A stretch of DNA of 64,000 bases from Trichoplax adhaerens (taxonomy: Eukaryota > Placozoa > Uniplacotomia > Trichoplacea > Trichoplacidae), in the NCBI RefSeq assembly GCF_000150275.1, contig NW_002060949.1, positions 1,299,836 through 1,363,835 of the forward strand. Direction: 5' to 3'. Below the pieces are notes generated by a model. It did no database searches, had not been told where the DNA came from, and worked only from the letters and a program-made list of their open reading frames with translations. The translations under genes and the position numbers were made by a program. Each line of letters begins with the position of its first letter. The stretch's first letter is position 1. Positions 61,801-64,000 of this stretch are shown piece after piece.

Positions 61801-64000
61801 GTAAGTTATTTTAATCCTAGTCGGTTGGATGACGATTTCATTCTTGAGCAAATTGGATTATTTTATTTTCATTTCCAATCTTTTTTTGCAACCTTTCCAA
61901 TTATCTCTGAAAATGTTGACATAAAAAATGTTGTTGATCAAATTGAAACGGTCCTTTCTTGATTGAACTTCAGATTCTACCGTGTGGTATATCATATCAT
62001 TTTTACTCTACTAGTTCAAATGAGTTAGTTGTTGACGATGATTCTATCCAATGATGGATTTTCCTTGAAGTCCATGAATTTGGGATACCTTAGTCAACTG
62101 TAACTACGATAGATTGCTATTTTTTTTCCCCTTTCAAATAAAATGGTCATCCCTTCATTCCTTCATATCATTCGATATTGATCTACTGTGTCGACATAAT
62201 CGACATGGAAATTATTATCAATACTTTTTGTTGATTCTTTCTTCAAATAACTAAGTTATCAAAAGGGTTTTGTTGTCTTTGGCCATTTTTCCTCTTTTTC
62301 TTTTTTTATTTTATTTTTGATACCATAGATTATTATTTGATATCATTTGAACTCATTTTTCACTGTTAACTCGTGGCACATGTAATAGAAGTGATTAGGC
62401 CCTACCAAAATTAGCGTCTACGTTCGGAGTATCCTTACATTAGGCAAGTTATGACGTGGCATTTAAAAAAGCTCCAAGTTTATTTGTCAAGGAGGCAGTA
62501 ATCGACAGCAATTATGACATGGATAATTCCAACTAATAATGCTCTCATTTACTGTAACAAAGTCAATCGATTCTTCATTTTTACTTTTTATTGGCATCAA
62601 TTTTTTCCTATTTTCAAAGACGAAGATGATTGAACGTTGAGTCTAGAGTAATTTCCTTCAATCCTAAGTGATTGATTCTACTTGGCTTGCTATTAATTAA
62701 TTAAGAGACAACCTTTGTAAGCTACATGGTGGATACTCTCCTTGAACTTACCATGACGAATGGTAGATCATGATGGAAAATCGATCCATTTTATTCCTAC
62801 TGAACAGTAAATACCTACTGCAGAATACAACGTAATGATGATGATGATGTAATTTATGATCAAAACATGAACAATTTAGCGTAAATGAGTCTATTGTGGA
62901 AGTCGATGAAGCTGAAAAAGAGTTGAAAAAAAAAATAAAAAATTGTTACAGTTTATTCTTGTTAGATTGAAAATGGAATAATCAATTAATGAGCTACTAT
63001 GGATTGCGATTAGCTTGGAGCAACTTTTCTTTCTTGCCAAGTTGTAATTGTGCTCTGACTGTATCCGTATAATATCGATTTATCATCGTACTTTTGTTTT
63101 GTAAGGTTAGTTGTTCATTATATGTTTTATTAATGTATCCAAGCTTATCATAATGATGTACTGTTGTACATGCCATTGAATAGTTTATTTGCGATAGCCA
63201 TTTTCAAGATATTTTCTCCAATCTTACTGTTGACAAACATTTGATCAAGCTCAGTTTCAACGATGGCGGTAGAGAAATATTAACTTAGGCTGAGTTTTTG
63301 TTTCTATTGACGACGATATCTTTGGCGGTAATGATCGAAGTATCGGAAATGGACTCCCAGTTTATTTTCCTTTCTATTGACGACGATATCTTTGGCTGTA
63401 ATGATCAAAGTATCGGAATTGGACTCCCATTTTATATTCGAATTTATTGACGACGATATCTTTGGCTGTCATGATCAAAGTATCGGAAATGGACTCCCAG
63501 TTTATATTCGTTTTTATTGACGACGATATCTTTGGCTCGAACGATCAAACTATCGGCCGTATTAATGTTGGCGTATGATATTTTCTACTTTACCTCTGTC
63601 CTCCTTTTGATTATTATTTTGTTATTGAAAACTCGTATCTGGCTTCAGTATACGCTTCTTATGTTGGATAGTGATATTATATTTTTGTCAATTTTTTACA
63701 GCAGAAAGCATGGCGTTTTATTGCCATGGTAATGTTAATGAATGTTACTGTGGGCTGGTGTAGGATACATAAACATGCCGTGTTTTCAAAGGAGTAGAAA
63801 TAAATACAAGCTGGGACAGACTGCATAACATGGAGTCTATTTCAGTTGGGTAGAAATGGATAGATCCAGTGGCTAACATGTACACAGTAGATTATTCAGT
63901 CGGCTCGATATGGACACTTGGACAGTTGTAATCGTTGTGATCAAGTTTACTGGTTACCATTTCATTTAGTCAAACGAAAGACGTATGGATCAAATGAAAT
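61801..64000 (+). other. Presumed first intron of the PHACTR-like gene
   Basis: No downstream exon is identifiable. The stretch contains pyrimidine-rich tracts (for example 62285-62330) and an exact 70-bp-period tandem array near its end. Confidence 0.5.
63301..63556. repeat. 70-bp tandem array, about 3.7 copies
   Basis: Copies begin at 63301, 63371, 63441 and 63511, exactly 70 bases apart. Each contains ATTGACGACGATATCTTTGG, then GATCAAAGTATCGGAA and GGACTCCCA. The last copy breaks off after TATCGG. The period is not a multiple of three and no frame stays open, so it is not coding. Confidence 0.95.

Noticed and set aside
1-64000. tRNA or rRNA genes
   Set aside because: Scanning for the GTTCGANTC arm and for conserved rRNA words gave only isolated matches without a foldable context.

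Overview
The window is eukaryotic and animal. Its genes are split by GT-AG introns, the DNA is AT-rich, and all seven recognisable genes have animal orthologs: MYC, PSMB2, ARFGAP1, ARMC1, MTFR1, PDE7A and a PHACTR-like gene. Small genes with short introns, together with strong conservation of gene order with vertebrates, suggest an early-branching animal, most likely a placozoan such as Trichoplax or Hoilungia. That taxonomic call is inference. Two runs of exactly 50 N (31498-31547 and 44709-44758) are assembly gaps.

Layout: the last exon of MYC (+, 117-577); a 6.9-kb spacer without recognised genes; a complete seven-exon PSMB2 (-, 7445-10286); a repeat-rich divergent spacer; a complete four-exon ARFGAP1 (+, 11710-15994); a complete nine-exon ARMC1 (-, 18010-21806); MTFR1 (+, eight exons at 23957-26392, 5' end unresolved); a complete thirteen-exon PDE7A (-, 28775-41171); a roughly 20-kb stretch with no recognised gene; and the first coding exon of a PHACTR-like gene (+, from 61392) that runs out of the window. 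Exons were assembled by hand. In every complete gene the splice phases close and the total length is close to the human ortholog: PSMB2 199 aa, ARFGAP1 455 aa, ARMC1 267 aa, PDE7A 449 aa.

The seven genes alternate strictly in strand. The block ARMC1(-) MTFR1(+) PDE7A(-) has the same order and orientation as human 8q13 (recalled, not looked up), so this looks like ancient microsynteny. ARMC1 and MTFR1 are both tied to mitochondrial dynamics and sit head to head. PDE7A keeps an N-terminus with two PKA pseudosubstrate-like motifs (RRGAIS and RRGGIS), split by an intron at the same place as in human.

Non-coding features: clusters of a strand-symmetric pentanucleotide, (GTACW)n, lie about 120-320 bp upstream of four start codons (PSMB2, ARFGAP1, ARMC1, PDE7A) and are rare beyond about 41.7 kb. 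There is an interleaved X-Y-X-Y tandem duplication (10389-11335), two copies of a 109-bp element with 19-bp terminal inverted repeats (22498-22777), a 49-bp tandem array in a PDE7A intron (37861-38152), an exact 70-bp-period array (63301-63556), and older tandem duplications at 58956-60200. I found no tRNA, rRNA, CRISPR array or autonomous transposon.
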